Assembly (NCBI GenBank): GCA_017591395.1
Contig: WEDG01000411.1
Span: 124,001 to 188,000 of the forward strand
Direction: 5' to 3'
DNA length: 64,000 nt
Source of the DNA: Schistocephalus solidus
Lineage: Eukaryota > Platyhelminthes > Cestoda > Diphyllobothriidea > Diphyllobothriidae
A program made the position numbers and the translations under genes. Position 1 is the first letter of the stretch. Every line of letters begins with the position of its first letter. The notes under the pieces were generated by a model, which was given only the letters and a program-made list of their open reading frames with translations, searched no databases and was not told the DNA's origin. Below, piece after piece: positions 46,830-57,990 of this stretch.

Positions 46830-47200
46830 CCTGACTGAATCAGTAAATTCTATTCACCGGACACATTTTATTCATGCTAAGGGCAGGCAAGTTAACTCAC
46901 GGTCTTACTTCAACCGCATTCAACGAGATAAGAGACCGCCAAACAGTGAATTTTTACAAGCCAGCTAGGCAGCACGTGTACCATCGACCGCAGGAATCCA
47001 GACGAACAGTCGAGTGTTGACTACCATAGTCAACTGACTGATTCCCTGTGTAGTTATACATATTAGAGAAGACGAGAACTGAATATCAGCTTTCGTGAAG
47101 CTCCAAGTTAGACGGAGTATGGGGCAGCTACACGTCCTCGGCTGGGAGAGGGAAGATTTAATGAGGTCCACTCTGTGGAATTTAGCCCGAAGACACCACA
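46830..47200 (+). repeat. Diverged tandem copy of part of the right arm
   Basis: Blocks attctattcaccgga, ttttattcatgc, aggcaagttaac, gttgactaccatagtcaact and cagctttcgtgaagctcca occur here and again, in the same order, at 47925-48185 within the right arm of the inverted repeat. This copy is clearly older and more diverged than the arms are from each other. The perfect-looking tgactaccatagtca is itself a small palindrome. Confidence 0.75.
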
Positions 47201-47297
47201 ATAAAAAATTTGCCGGACTTTTAAACTTTGAAAGTTGTGGCTTGGAAGGTTACCAAATCGGTCATCCTATCAGAACGAAGTCAGGCTACAGTGGCTA

Positions 47298-48720
47298 CAA
47301 TGATGCAGTTCATGTGTATATTTACCCATCGCGATAATACCGCTGGTTTCGTAACTTATTTAGTAAATGTTTTCAAACTATTTCTTCGGGATCCTTTGCT
47401 TATTCGCTACTTTCCATTCACTCAGAAACTAACTTTGTTGAATCTGATTCCTCCTCTTGTAACTCCGTTGAGATTTCAAACCTATTCCCTAAACATTTTG
47501 AGCCCGATGTCTCATTACATTTGTGTTTAGGGTTTCCAGCCTACACCTGTATATGTTCTACGCCATTTAAAAGATACCGTAAGCCTCATAAATTTTGCAT
47601 TGGACGTGGCCTATGTTGTACTCCTCATGAAGAGAATAAACGGACAGATACGATGACACTTGAATGTCAGCTACGATCTCTAGGGATTTCATAATTAAAA
47701 AGTTTTTTTGAAACCACAAATACCCTTCGAGAACTTAGGTAGTCAGTTTTGCCGCCTGGATTTTTTCTCCTTTAAGTTATCTCCGGAAACCGAAAGCACA
47801 TTTCAGAATTTTGGTTAACTCCTCATGAGCTATGTACTCGACTTTATTTCGTAACTGAAGGCACCCAATTAGGAGGTCTGAGATCGTGTTAACCCCATTA
47901 AAAATGAATTGCGAATGGGCAAATTCTGTTCACCGGATAGGTTTTATTCATGCCAATAACAGGCAAGCTAACATCTGATCGTACTTTAAGCGAATCGAAA
48001 GACGTAAGAAACCACCTACCGGTGTAAGTCAAGAAGGCAGATAGGCATCACATGTACGAAAAGCTACATGGACCGAGGCGAAAAGTCCCTTGTTGACTAC
48101 CATAGTCAACTGACTGATTTCCTGTGCAGTTATACATATCAGACGCGGCGAGGACGGTACATCAGCTTTCGTGAAGCTCCAGGTTGTTCGGAGTCAGCGC
48201 AGATACACGTCATCGGTTGGGAAAGGAAGAATGAATGAGGTCCACTCTATGTAATTCATTCCCACGGCACTTAAGCGCATTCTTCGCAATGAAAATCTAA
48301 AACACTTTGAAACTATCTTGAGGAACTAAAAGTCGTGGCTTCGAAGACTACCACCTCAGTCCTCTCAGGACGGAGAGGTACGCGGCAATGACTCCTTCTG
48401 GATGTGGACTCTATTTCACTCCCATGTCAAATGACCTGGCTGAAATATCTTGGTATTAGGTACAATAGAAATCAGTATGATAAGTCCGCCCAAGTAATTC
48501 CTTCCAATCGGAGATCCAGTGCAGAAGCTGCTCGGTTAACATTTCATGAAACGCACACCACTTACGGTAAAGGCAAGAACGCATCTTCTCTGGAAGACCG
48601 GACTACCAATATGATGAAGGGTACGATCCATCTGTAGGAAACCGCACAACTGTCCATTGTTAATTCGCGCCACGATGATGCAGTTCGAAAATCGATCTTT
48701 TTGGGGAGAGGAGCGAGGTA
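47298..48720 (-). repeat. Right arm of 1.42-kb inverted repeat
   Basis: Reverse complement of 41976-43398; the inner end starts acaatgatgcagttcatgtg and the outer end is ggggagaggagcgagg. Just before the inner end, ttgccggacttttaaactttgaaagttg (47210-47238) echoes 41615-41645 outside the left arm, so a second repeat type sits at both sides of the structure. Short frames in the arm have no domain. Confidence 0.88.
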
Positions 48721-50049
48721 GGCGGCGGCGGCGTGAGGTGTGTTATGGGTAGGACATACGAATGGGTACATCGCGATGACAGGTGGTTCTAACCCTAACA
48801 GTGACTTTGACCCTGATCCTAACCTTAACCCTAACCCTCTTGGAATCTAGCGCATGGCCACCCGTAATACAGGGAATACCCATTCCCCTGTTCTAGTGTG
48901 GTCGAAAATTCCGAATGTTAAACTCCTTTTCCATCGTCACCGAGACAAACGTTCAGTTTTTCATCTTTTTGGCACCACTTGCTTCAAATAAATGATATAC
49001 CCAACTTGACGGAGTCACAGGGCACTAAGTGCCTTAGTACTTTGCAGCTGACAGTCTAGGCAATTAAAATGTAGTGTGAAACGGCAGGATTGAACATGGA
49101 GCCTCCTGCATCATATGCGCTTTGGATTTAACGCAGGCGTTAGTTCATGAGATTTTTTTCAAGTATTGTCTTAGTCACGCCAGAAAGTTAAAAAAATGCA
49201 GACTATGCCAGGTGATTAAAAAACACCCGTTATGAACATCCTGAGCGCAGAGGGTGAGCGAACGACGACGATGAAAACTGGGTGAACAGACCCATCGTGT
49301 GCCGAAAACCATAATCTCTCATAGAGCCCACCGTAAAGGTGGTTGGTTGGAGGGAACCGTTGTGTTGAGAAGAATAATATGCGATCGTTGGAACATGAAT
49401 TTTATTCACCCGGCGTTTAGGAATCTAACCCAAAACTACCATTAGATACAACCACAGATATTCATGACCATGGTCAGTGCCAAAACTTGGCGGATAAAGC
49501 AACAACGTTGGGGAAACTAACAGATTACGCCTGACACGGACGACCGAATATGAAGCAGTGACAGAAGAAGAAGAAGCAGAAGAGGAGGAGTAGGAGGTTG
49601 AGAGAATGCGGTAGATGCAGTGGATTTATTACAATTATAAAATCAATCGGGTGCTAGTCACCACCCAAGCACTACCATGAGGTGTGGCACGCGTTCTAAC
49701 AGTCAGGTGAAACGGATGCATGCTTGTGGTGGCATGCGTTCAATGTCGGCCTTCACGCCGCACCAGCCACTGCGTCCAATTCCATCACGCAGACGGGCTG
49801 AGACAGTCGGGTGTTGCAAAAGTTAGGCCAGCAAGTGGGCATGTATCATAACTGAACGACCGCGCATTTTCCAGCTTAATAAACTTGACGCCCTTGAACC
49901 TAGCACGGCGCGCTCAATGTCGTGGTCTTGAAGACCCTGATCCTTCTCAGGACTGGAATTCAAGCTTAGATAACTATCCCTTTTGTGCTGCCATAACGAC
50001 ACCTCACTGATGCGAGATCCGAGGCACGTTTATAGCAGCCTGGTACATC
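48721..50049. other. No gene; telomere-like tract and a dispersed repeat copy
   Basis: A short degenerate CCTAA tract at about 48788-48840 (ctaaccttaaccctaaccct) follows the inverted-repeat arm. At 49601-49780 a copy of the dispersed family is recognisable from gagagaatgcggtagatgca, agtcaccacccaagcactac and cttcacgccgcaccagccac. A purine-rich run (gaagaagaagaagcagaaga) lies at 49564-49590. No exon or protein domain was seen. Confidence 0.5.
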
Positions 50050-50680
50050 TGCAGTGATCACTAGGTTGTATAGACTGAATGAGGAGTGTAGGGGAACTAG
50101 TTAGGGATGGCACCACACAGTTAGCATTTGGTCACTCCATTTGTCTCGTACAGGTGGTGAATGCTCCTGTGGCCGCCTCTAACTGGTACCCAACTCTCAC
50201 CTGTGGCTCCTCGAAGTTGGGTTCTTCCCAGCGGCCACACCCCGGGTAACCGTCACGACCCGCGGGCTAAACCAGGTGAGGGTCTCCGGTGTTGTGTGTG
50301 CCTCCACACCCGGTATGTCTGACTCCCGAACGTCCCAACTTCCCCCCATTCAAAAAGTCCTACGGTGGGGGCAACAGCAACCCCATAGGTGGCCAAGGCT
50401 AACACGGGTCGTTCTCGCACTAAAACAAAACCGTGACCCGTAGTGGAGATCGGCAGCTGTCTGGGATGTCCGAGCAGCCCTATTTAGGGACAGCACTGCT
50501 TGCCTCCTCAAGGAGGACGGGGCTAGAAAAGATACCCTAAACAAATGTTGATTATTACGTCTTCTGCAGCCGGCCTCGGCTGGCAAAATACGCGGTCGTA
50601 AAACTCAAACAAACAACAAAATCCCCCGTCCCTATCCCTCTCGCTATACCCTCCAGGTTGCTTGGCTGCGTCCAGTTACA

Positions 50681-51677
50681 CTAGCAGCCTGGAATGTTCG
50701 TTCTTTTTTAGACAATCCTAGGAGCAACTGGCCGGAACGGAGGACGGCGCTAGACGCTCGGGAACTGGCGCGCTAAAAGGTGGACATTGCTGCTCTCAAC
50801 GAGACCTGATTCTCTGAGCGGGGTCAGCTGTAGATGGGTGCCAGCTACATCTTCGTCTTGAGTGGCCGGCCAAAGGCAGAGTGACGCGACGCTGGTGTCG
50901 CCTTTGCCATCCGGAACGACATCGTGGGACGTCTGCCCTCTCTGTCGCCTGATGAGCCTCTACCTGCCTTTACGGGAAGACCAGTTCGCCACCATCATCA
51001 GCGCCTACGCTTTCCTAATGACGAGCTATGATGCGGCGAAGGACGAATTCTACGAGGACCTGCATGCCCTGCTGGCGGCTGTGCCGAAGATGGACAAGTT
51101 ACTTGTCCTTGGTGAATTCAACGCCCGCGTCGGGATGAAACACGTTGCCTGGCAGGAAGTGCTAGGTCCCCACGGTCTCGGTATTTGTAACGATAACGGC
51201 CTCCTTCTTCTGCGAACGTGTGCGGAACACCGTCTCCTGCTGACCAACACCTTCTTTCGCCTTCAGACGCGGGAGGAGGCCACGTGGATGCACCCTCGGT
51301 CGCGGTGCTGGCAGTTGCTGGACTATGTTCTCGTCCGGAGGCGAGATCGACAGGACGTGCAGATAACCAAGGCAATCCGCGATGCCAATGGTTGGACGGG
51401 TCACCACCTCGTCATCTCCCAGATGGGACTACGACTTCAACCCCGACGAAGGCCCCAAGGTAAGCGACAGCCAGGTAAGTTAAATACTCTTTTGTTAAAT
51501 CTGCCTGCTCACTGTTTTGATTTCAGCAACCAAATAACCGAGAAACTGGAGAACCTGCATGCTCCAGATAATAACGGCACCGTGGAGACACGATGGTGCC
51601 AACTGCGAAATGTCATCCAGTCCACCGCCCTCGAAGTCCCCTGGAGGCGCACGCCGTCAACACCAGGACTGGTTTGA
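50681..51677 (+). pseudogene. EEP endonuclease domain of the retroelement, inactivated
   Basis: Starts L-A-A-W-N-V-R-S at 50681 in one frame, with four in-frame stops before a deletion at about 50942. The copy at 10.97 kb has 17 extra bases there (ccgcagggtatcaacga), so the deletion shifts the frame. From 50946 to 51677 the frame is open: [17 protein letters not shown] near 51101-51133, [10 protein letters not shown] and W-T-G-H-H-L-V-I near 51393-51416. Two catalytic acids are replaced: the Asp of G-D-F-N is Glu and the Asp of D-H is Gly. So endonuclease activity would be lost even without the frameshift. Confidence 0.88.
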
Positions 51678-53639
51678 CGACAATGACGCCGACATCATCA
51701 ACTTACTCGCGGAGAAGAATAGACTGCAGGAAGTATACATGGAAAATTTGAACTGAAGCCACCAAAGCAGCCTTTTTCAGATGACGGCGCCTTGTACGGC
51801 AACGGCTGCGGAAGATGCAGGACGCCTGGATTATCCGAAAGGCTGAGGAAATCCAGGTGTATGTGGACCGCAACGAAATGAAAAACTTTTTCAAAGCCAT
51901 TAAGGCCATCTACGGCCCGTGTATCAAGGGGACCGCACCGCTGCTCAGCTCTGACGGCACAACACTGCTGACAGAGAAATCACAAATTCTGAATCGCTGG
52001 GCCGAGCACTTCAGAAATGTCCTTAATTGCTCATCAGCCATCTCCGATGCTGCCATTGACCGGCTCCCTCAAGTGGACACGAACAATGACCTGGATCTGC
52101 CCCGTTCCTTACCAGAAACCATCCGGGCCGTGCAGCAGATTTCCAGTGGTAAAGCACCGGGATCTGACACAATCCAACCGGAAGTCTACAAGCACGGTGG
52201 GCCCCGGCTGATGGCAGAACTCACACCATTCTTCCAGAAGATGTGGCGCCAAGGACAATTTCCTCAGGAGTTTCAAAGACGCGACCATCGTCCATCTCTA
52301 CAAACGGAAGGGGAACCGGCAAATCTGTGATAACCGCAGAAGCATCTCGTTTCTCAACATCGCCGGGAAGATCTTCGCCCGTATCCTTCTCAATCGTCTT
52401 AACGGTCACCTAGAGCAGGGCCTGCTACCGGAAAGCCAATGTGGCTTCCGCCGACACCGCGGAACAACCGATATGATCTTTGCCACCCGCCAGCTACAAG
52501 AGAAGTGTCAGGTGATGCGAACTCACCTATACACTACCTTCGTGGATCTAACTAAAGCCTTTGACACGGTGAATCGTGACGGACTGTGGAAAGTCATGCA
52601 GAAATTTGGCTGTCCTGAGCGGTTCACGCACATGGTGCGTCAGCTTCATGACGGGATGACGGCGCGCGTCACTGACAACGGGACGGTATCCGAAGCATTC
52701 GCAGTGACCAACGGAGTGAAGCAGGGCTGCGTACTGGCCCCCACCCTCTTCAGTCTCATGTTCTCGGCTATGCTGATGGGCGCCTACCGTGATGAGCAGC
52801 CTGGTATCCGCATCGCCTACAGAAGTGACGGGCACCTTCTCAACAGTCGGCGTACTCAGGCTTCAACGCATGTGTCTACGACTACAGTCCACGACTTGCT
52901 TTTCGCGGACGACTGCGCCCTTAACACCGTGACGGAGGAGGACATGCAAAGGAGTATGGACCTCTTCACCGCAGGCTGCGCCGATTTTGGATTAACAATC
53001 AGTACAGCCAAAAGGGTTGTCATGCACCAACCGCCACCCAGCGCAGAATAAATTGCTCCCCAAATCAATGTCAAAGGTGCTCAACTCAAAAACGTGGAAA
53101 CCTTCGCTTATCTAGGAAGAACGCTGTCACGCAACACGAGAATCGATGACTAGGTTGTCCAACGAATCTCCAAAGCTAGTCAGGCCTTCGGCCGGCTGCA
53201 GGCCTCCGTGTGGAATCGCCATGGTATTCATCTGAATACCAAACTGCAGATGTACAAGGCCGTCGTCTTGACGACACTCCTTTACGGAGCGGAAACCTGG
53301 ACCTTCTACTCGAACCAAGCCAGGAAGCTAAATCACTTTCATCTCAGCTGCCTCCGCAGAATACTGAAGCTGAGATGGCAAGACAGGATCCCGGACACGG
53401 AAGTCCTGGAGCGGACCGGAATCCTCAGCACCCACGCCATGCTGAGGCAAGTGCAACTGCGATGGAGCGGCCACCTGGTGAGAATTGACAACAAGCGACT
53501 ACCAAAACGACTTTTCTACGGAGATGTCGCTATGGATCCTCGCCGACAGGGAGGTCAAAAACGACGCCACAAGGACACTTTGAAGAAATCGCTGAAGCAA
53601 CTGCAAATCAACCAGGCGACCTGGGAGGACCTCGCCTAG
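51678..53639 (+). pseudogene. Reverse transcriptase of the retroelement, lightly broken
   Basis: An N-terminal region (51815-52270) contains F-K-A-I-K-A-I-Y-G and S-S-G-K-A-P-G-S-D, the latter the pre-RT motif. An extra base near 52268-52272 then shifts the frame. From there one frame runs to 53639: Q-C-G-F-R-R-H-R-G, F-V-D-L-T-K-A-F-D (motif A, about 52540), N-G-V-K-Q-G-C-V-L-A-P (motif B, about 52713) and L-L-F-A-D-D-C-A-L (active site, about 52897). Stops interrupt it at 53049, 53150 or so and 53637. The RT catalytic residues are all present. The post-RT region has [10 protein letters not shown] and R-L-P-K-R, usual for this element type. Confidence 0.9.
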
Positions 53640-54263
53640 GGTAGACTGGTATGGAGAAGATCCGTAAAGACTGGTTCAGCAATATATGAGGCCAACCGGA
53701 TTGCCGCCGCCAGGGACAAAAGAGCGGCACGAAAGTTACCAGCGCCCTGGACCAACACCGTCGATGCCCAGGCCCTGCCAACATGCCCGCGCTGTCAACG
53801 CATCTTCTGCACGCGAATCGGCCTGGTTGGACATCTTTGGACGCAATGCACCAACAACCTGACGATTCCAAATTCTACATCAAATTCTGCCAACCCTCCT
53901 TCAGACTTCCCCACCCTCACTCCTGGCATCAATTCCATTACTCATGCCATCATAGAGACCACATCCCTCTTCTCATCACCTGTTACCCCTACCACCGCAA
54001 CCATCACCGCCTTCACTACCACCACCTCCACCACCAGCGATGGGGACTCTCTCCTAAACTTTCCTCAATGCGACCGCACATTCATCTCACGCATCGGCCT
54101 GGTCAGTCACCTGCGAATACATCGCACGGAGGCTGGTGAATCCGTGCCTGGGGCTCCGAAATACAGTTGACGCGCCCGCCTCCACTGCCCTCACTGCTCC
54201 CGCACATTTACATACCGCATAGGCCTATTAGGACACACGCGCCTCCACAAAAATCTGCCGTAA
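53640..54263 (+). pseudogene. C-terminal C2H2-like zinc-finger tail of the retroelement
   Basis: Same frame as the reverse transcriptase, after TAG 53637. It starts with a basic linker and then has three repeats of one module: C-P-R-C-Q-R-I-F with R-I-G-L-V-G-H (from about 53788), F-P-Q-C-D-R-T-F with R-I-G-L-V-S-H-L-R-I-H (about 54060), and C-P-H-C-S-R-T-F with R-I-G-L-L-G-H-T-R-L-H (about 54188). The first Cys of finger 2 is replaced by Phe, and a TGA separates fingers 2 and 3. TAA at 54261 ends it. The S/T-rich spacer between fingers 1 and 2 is about 75 residues. A role in nucleic-acid targeting is inferred only. Confidence 0.85.
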
Positions 54264-54362
54264 ACCACCGGAGGCTAAGCCACATCAGCACACATCATCT
54301 ACACTACTACATAGACATCACCCTCATAATCATCATAATATACCTGATAAAATCACGATTTC

Positions 54363-54500
54363 CTAGAAACCGTGGCTTGGAAGGCTGCCAATCTGACACT
54401 TACACCAGACCACGCCGTTGGCCCAGTGTATGTGTTTTGTAAGTCGAGTGGCTGACCAATGTACTGGGAGTCAGACGGCGATGGCTCCTCCATATCCCCT
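54363..54500 (+). repeat. Direct repeat 'gtggcttggaaggctgccaa', copy 1
   Basis: Shares gtggcttggaaggctgcc, gcccagtgtatgt, tgtaagt/tgtggattggctga, and gggagtcaga with 54724-54850. The offset is about 362 bases. A shorter match (gtggcttggaaggttacca) is at 47239-47258. It is non-coding. Confidence 0.65.
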
Positions 54501-54723
54501 GAGTAAGTAAATCCTGGTGTGTGCGTTATGGGGGACAAGTCGTGCTGTGGCGCACGAAGACGGGTACGCCGACCCATCAGCCAATGCGCCCACACCCACA
54601 TGAGAAAACTGACCGGCTCGGATGGTGGTCTGATTGTGGGGGTAGGAGACAGAGTGAGGTCGACAACTCAGTGCAGGTTCTTCCCTATAAACAATCTGTC
54701 GCGCTTGAAACTATCCCGGTGCG

Positions 54724-54850
54724 TTAAAAGCCGTGGCTTGGAAGGTTGCCAACTGACGGGAAAACTCGGACTGCATGGTCAGCCCAATGTATGTTTTGTG
54801 TGGATTGGCTGACTGGCGGACTGAGAATCAGGCTGCAATGGCTCCTTCTT
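54724..54850 (+). repeat. Direct repeat 'gtggcttggaaggttgccaa', copy 2
   Basis: Diverged second copy of 54363-54500. Further short matches ctgagaatcaggctgcaatg and gggagtcagacggcgatg, both followed by gctcct, mark the end of the shared block. Confidence 0.65.
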
Positions 54851-54900
54851 AATTTGACCTTTATGGCCCTCCCACTCCGTGGGATCCGAGTCATGTGTGG

Positions 54901-55150
54901 TGGTGCACCCAAGGGCGGCTTCGGCCGCGCCAGCCACCTGCGTCCTCTCCCATCTCAGGTCTTTTTGACTCTGTCTTGAGACCGGAGTCAGGTGGGGGAG
55001 GAGGAGAGAGTGTGTAGCTGCAGCACAAGGCTACTATCACTTAAAACTAATTCATGCGCAAGTCACCGTCCCTGCACGACCTGGTGTGGAGCATACGGTG
55101 GACCTCGTCGAAATCGACGATTGAACTGTCGCATAGACTGAGTGTTGGAC
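54901..55150 (+). repeat. Dispersed repeat copy
   Basis: Ordered blocks: gcttcggccgcgccagccac, gactctgtcttgagaccgga, gtcaggtgggggaggaggag, agagtgtgtagctgcag, caagtcaccgtccctgcacg and gcatacggtggacctcgtcg. The same order is found at 61140-61400 (plus) and, reversed, at 63480-63790 and 57655-57960. It has no coding domain; it is an interspersed repeat of several hundred bases whose class I cannot determine. Confidence 0.75.
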
Positions 55151-55153
55151 TTT

Positions 55154-55269
<116 letters not shown>

Positions 55270-55439
55270 CAGGAGGGATTTGGGTTGATGCCAGGCTAGT
55301 CCATCTCCCTACAAACAAGTTCACACGCAGGTCACTGGTGCTGCGCCCACTCTGTGCGGCATACGGCCGAGGATGTCGCTTGCGAGAGTCGCGTGCCAGA
55401 ATTTTGATCGTGGTAAAAATAACAACCAATTACCTCAAA

Positions 55440-55640
55440 CCAAAACGCATGCCACCTTGTTGGCTGCTAGGCCCGTTAAGGCATTCTGCTCAAAAGCATT
55501 GCTGCCCTGCCCCAAACGAGGCAGCACAGTTACCTTACGTGCCGAACCAAATGTGTTACGGACGTACTAAGGGTAGGAAGTTTGTTAGATTAAGGAGGAG
55601 AATTTTGGCAGATTTGAATAATTAATTTGACCCACTTGGT
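55440..55640 (+). repeat. Further part of dispersed repeat, matched at 57120-57290
   Basis: Blocks ccaaatgtgttacggacgta, aagtttgttagattaagg and gagaattttggc correspond to ccaaatgtattacggaaata, gagtttgttagacgttga and gagagctgtgagag near 57220-57290. With 54968-55150 and 56900-57040 this shows that the repeat unit spans at least 400-600 bases in each copy. Confidence 0.55.
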
Positions 55641-55844
55641 TAAATACATTAATAAAACACAATAATGCAAGCGCCGAATTTAAAATACTTGAAATTGGGC
55701 ACCCTAAACGGGCGAAAAAGGAAAGCCGATATCCCGAGTGGACTGAACCTCAGCTCGCGAAATTTTGGAGAATAGCTTGATAAACCCGACTCAAAAATGG
55801 CCGCGACTTAAGGTATAATTGTAGTTGAAAACGTAGATGGCCTA

Positions 55845-55915
55845 ACACCTAACCCCAACCTCAACCTCTAACCCTGAACCTTCACCCTGACTCTAACCTT
55901 AAACCCTAACTTGAT
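55845..55915 (+). repeat. Degenerate CCTAA tract
   Basis: cctaacacctaaccccaacc is followed by further variants ending aaaccctaac. It resembles a decayed telomere-like hexamer array. Similar short tracts are at 39590-39650, 41945-41972 and 48788-48840. Confidence 0.65.
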
Positions 55916-55919
55916 GGGG

Positions 55920-56895
55920 GCGTGCCGGAGAATAGGCGATGTTAGAGGGAGGTAAATTATGCCTATGCAAATGGCATACAGTAGCTGTTCTTACTCATGA
56001 AATCTATAAGATTTCATGAGTTACGTCCCGTTACGCGAAACCAGCGCGCGCTGCGTCCCCAAAAGTTTAACGTCAATAAAAAAATCGATGGTTAGGAAAA
56101 AATATAGCTTATTGTAGTTTACAAAGTAATATGACATTGTCTAGAATTACTATTTTTTGGAAAAAATACAAATTACGAAAAAGTCGAAAAATCAAACTGG
56201 TTGAGTAAATTAAAGGTTTGAATGTAATAGAAGCCTGTTCATGCAACTAAACGAGTAAATAAAGAAGCAAAGGTAGAATTACCTTTGAAATAGTCTTTTT
56301 CAAGAGTTTTGCACATACATGTTCATCTAGATTAAATGCAACGTAAGGTATGGCCTTTATCAAGCACCCTAACATGCGAGTGTATATTCCAACACCTTTT
56401 TAGAAGAATTGGCAGTTTTTCTTCCGTTTGAACATTTCCTTAGATGCGGTTTTCCAAGACAAACAGATTTTCGCCTGATTGAGCCGATAGGGATGTCACA
56501 GGAATATAATATTTTATAAGCTCACATGGTCACAGGCCGTCATTGAATGATAAAGTTAAATAGAATCGACAGGTGCAATCTTAAAAGTACCATTATGTGT
56601 AGATAAAGAGGATTTTTCGATTGTTAAATTTCTCTATGACTATTTCGAGTTTTCTATTACGATGACTTTTAGATCATCTTTGAAAATTTGGTGAATCTTT
56701 GCGATTTTCTGTACACAATAAAAACGTACACAACAAAAACTGGGTAAATATATGCCTCTAATTAGTTAACAACTTTCTATTATAAGTTAAAGTTTTTTTA
56801 AAAAGCGCTTTACTTTGATGTTTTTCTGTCGAATTTCTGCGTACTTAACGTTTTTTCCAAGGTGAAGTGAAGGAAAAACTGGGAAAATTTGACCG
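55920..56895. other. AT-rich intronic DNA, no gene recognised
   Basis: No open frame of note, no domain and no clear repeat apart from a short palindrome at about 55996-56023 (tcatgaaatctataagatttcatga). Confidence 0.5.
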
Positions 56896-56899
56896 GTGA

Positions 56900-57295
56900 G
56901 GGGGGAGAGAGTGCGGTAGCTGCAGAGCAAGTTTACTATCACTTGAAACTAATCAATGCGCAAGTCACCGTCCCTGCACCACCCTGCTCTGGTGCATACG
57001 TTGGACGTCGTCTGTGACTGTCGAACTATCGGTTAGAAGTTGCAATATAAAGGGTTAGAGGTGACGAGCGGATATGTGGCCCCACTCAAAAAATAGAAGC
57101 CAAGGAGGGGCTACATATCCAATAGGCTCCAAAGTGCATCCAAAAGCCTGCACGCGTATACATTGGACCCAATAGCCACATCTAATGCCCCCAACCCGGC
57201 ACAGTATCCTTACGCGCACTGCCAAATGTATTACGGAAATACTCGGGATAGCGAGTTTGTTAGACGTTGAAATAAGAGAGCTGTGAGAGTACTAA
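56900..57295 (+). repeat. Dispersed repeat copy
   Basis: gagagagtgcggtagctgca, caagtcaccgtccctgcacc and gcatacgttggacgtcgtct mark the copy, followed by the block shared with 55440-55640. It ends about 20-30 bases from the donor site of the neighbouring exon (57313), so the repeat lies right at the exon edge in the intron. Confidence 0.7.
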
Positions 57296-57312
57296 CAAAA
57301 AGACGTACTTAC

Positions 57313-57500
57313 GTATAGTTAAATTTGCTGATTGTTGCCGACAGATGCGTGGGTTCGTCATCACACATGTACAGATTCCTGTCATCTTCGGGCAGAAGGT
57401 CAACATCATGGAAGATCAGGCAGGAGTAATTAAATCTCTTCATGGCCTCAATGAATCCCACATTGAGAAGGGAGGCACGATTAAACAATGTTTGCCCCCT
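57313..57500 (-). CDS. Beta-1,4-galactosyltransferase family, exon with DVD metal site
   Basis: A 188-base exon with acceptor ctattatttcag before 57500 and donor AC|GTAAGT at 57313/57312. It begins in phase 0 (R-G-Q-T-L-F-N-R-A) and ends with two bases of a Thr codon completed by base 40102. It carries F-N-R-A-S-L-L-N-V-G-F, the family signature, then H-D-V-D-L-L-P-E-D-D, with DVD at 57399-57407 as the donor-sugar metal site. Cysteines in Y-S-C-L and Y-M-C-D match the second conserved disulfide. H-D-V-D-L-L-P-E-D-D-R-N-L-Y is like the nematode BRE-4 GalNAc/Gal transferases, although substrate preference cannot be fixed from this. Confidence 0.93.
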
Positions 57501-57654
57501 CTGAAATAATAGAATATAGAATTTAAAACATTATTGTAGAGCAGAAAATCAAAGAATGATTTGTTTAAGAAATTGACGTTTACGAGAGAAAGATGAGTTC
57601 AGCCGCCTGGCCGGTTTTAACCCGCGGGCACGCGTCCATCATCGCAGATGACAT

Positions 57655-57990
57655 CAACACTGTGTCAGAGTACTTGGGGACGTTCTAGAACAATGCGACA
57701 GTTCGACCGTCGAGTTCGACCATGTCCACCACGTTTTCTTCAGCAGACTAAAATCAAACGCGATGACTTGCGCGTCGGTTAGTTTAAGTTGACAGTAGAC
57801 TTGCGCTGCGTCTAGCGCACTCTCTCTTTCTTTTCTATCTCTGGCCCGAACCCGATGCCATGACACGGTCAAGGTGACCGCAAGCGGACTCGGGTGTATG
57901 TGGCTGGCACGGCAGAATATGCACCTAAGCGTACCACCACGCTCCACAACAAACACCTGACCAGGGTTTAAACACGACAGCAAAAGGATG
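57655..57990 (-). repeat. Dispersed repeat copy, minus orientation, in intron
   Basis: Reading minus: gagagagtgcgctagacgca, gcgcaagtcatcgcgtttga, gtggacatggtcgaactcga. Further out are gtgccagccacatacacccg and gcatattctgc. The 149-codon minus-strand frame at 58103-57654 runs through it and is repeat-derived; it has no domain. The copy lies in the 2.1-kb intron between exons 60021-59634 and 57500-57313. Confidence 0.7.

Larger units (their letters stand above)
50050..54340 (+). mobile_element. Nearly full-length non-LTR retroelement with zinc-finger tail
   Basis: About 4.3 kb in order: 5' leader (to 50680), EEP endonuclease, reverse transcriptase, C-terminal basic region and three C2H2-like fingers, then a short 3' end with an atcatcataat-like tail near 54320-54345. 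The leader is shared with the rearranged copy at 9.8-11.9 kb. Domain order fits an RTE-like element (EEP then RT, no RNase H seen). It lies in the large intron, antisense to the host gene. A 17-base deletion, a one-base insertion near 52270 and several stops inactivate this copy, but decay is slight. Confidence 0.88.
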
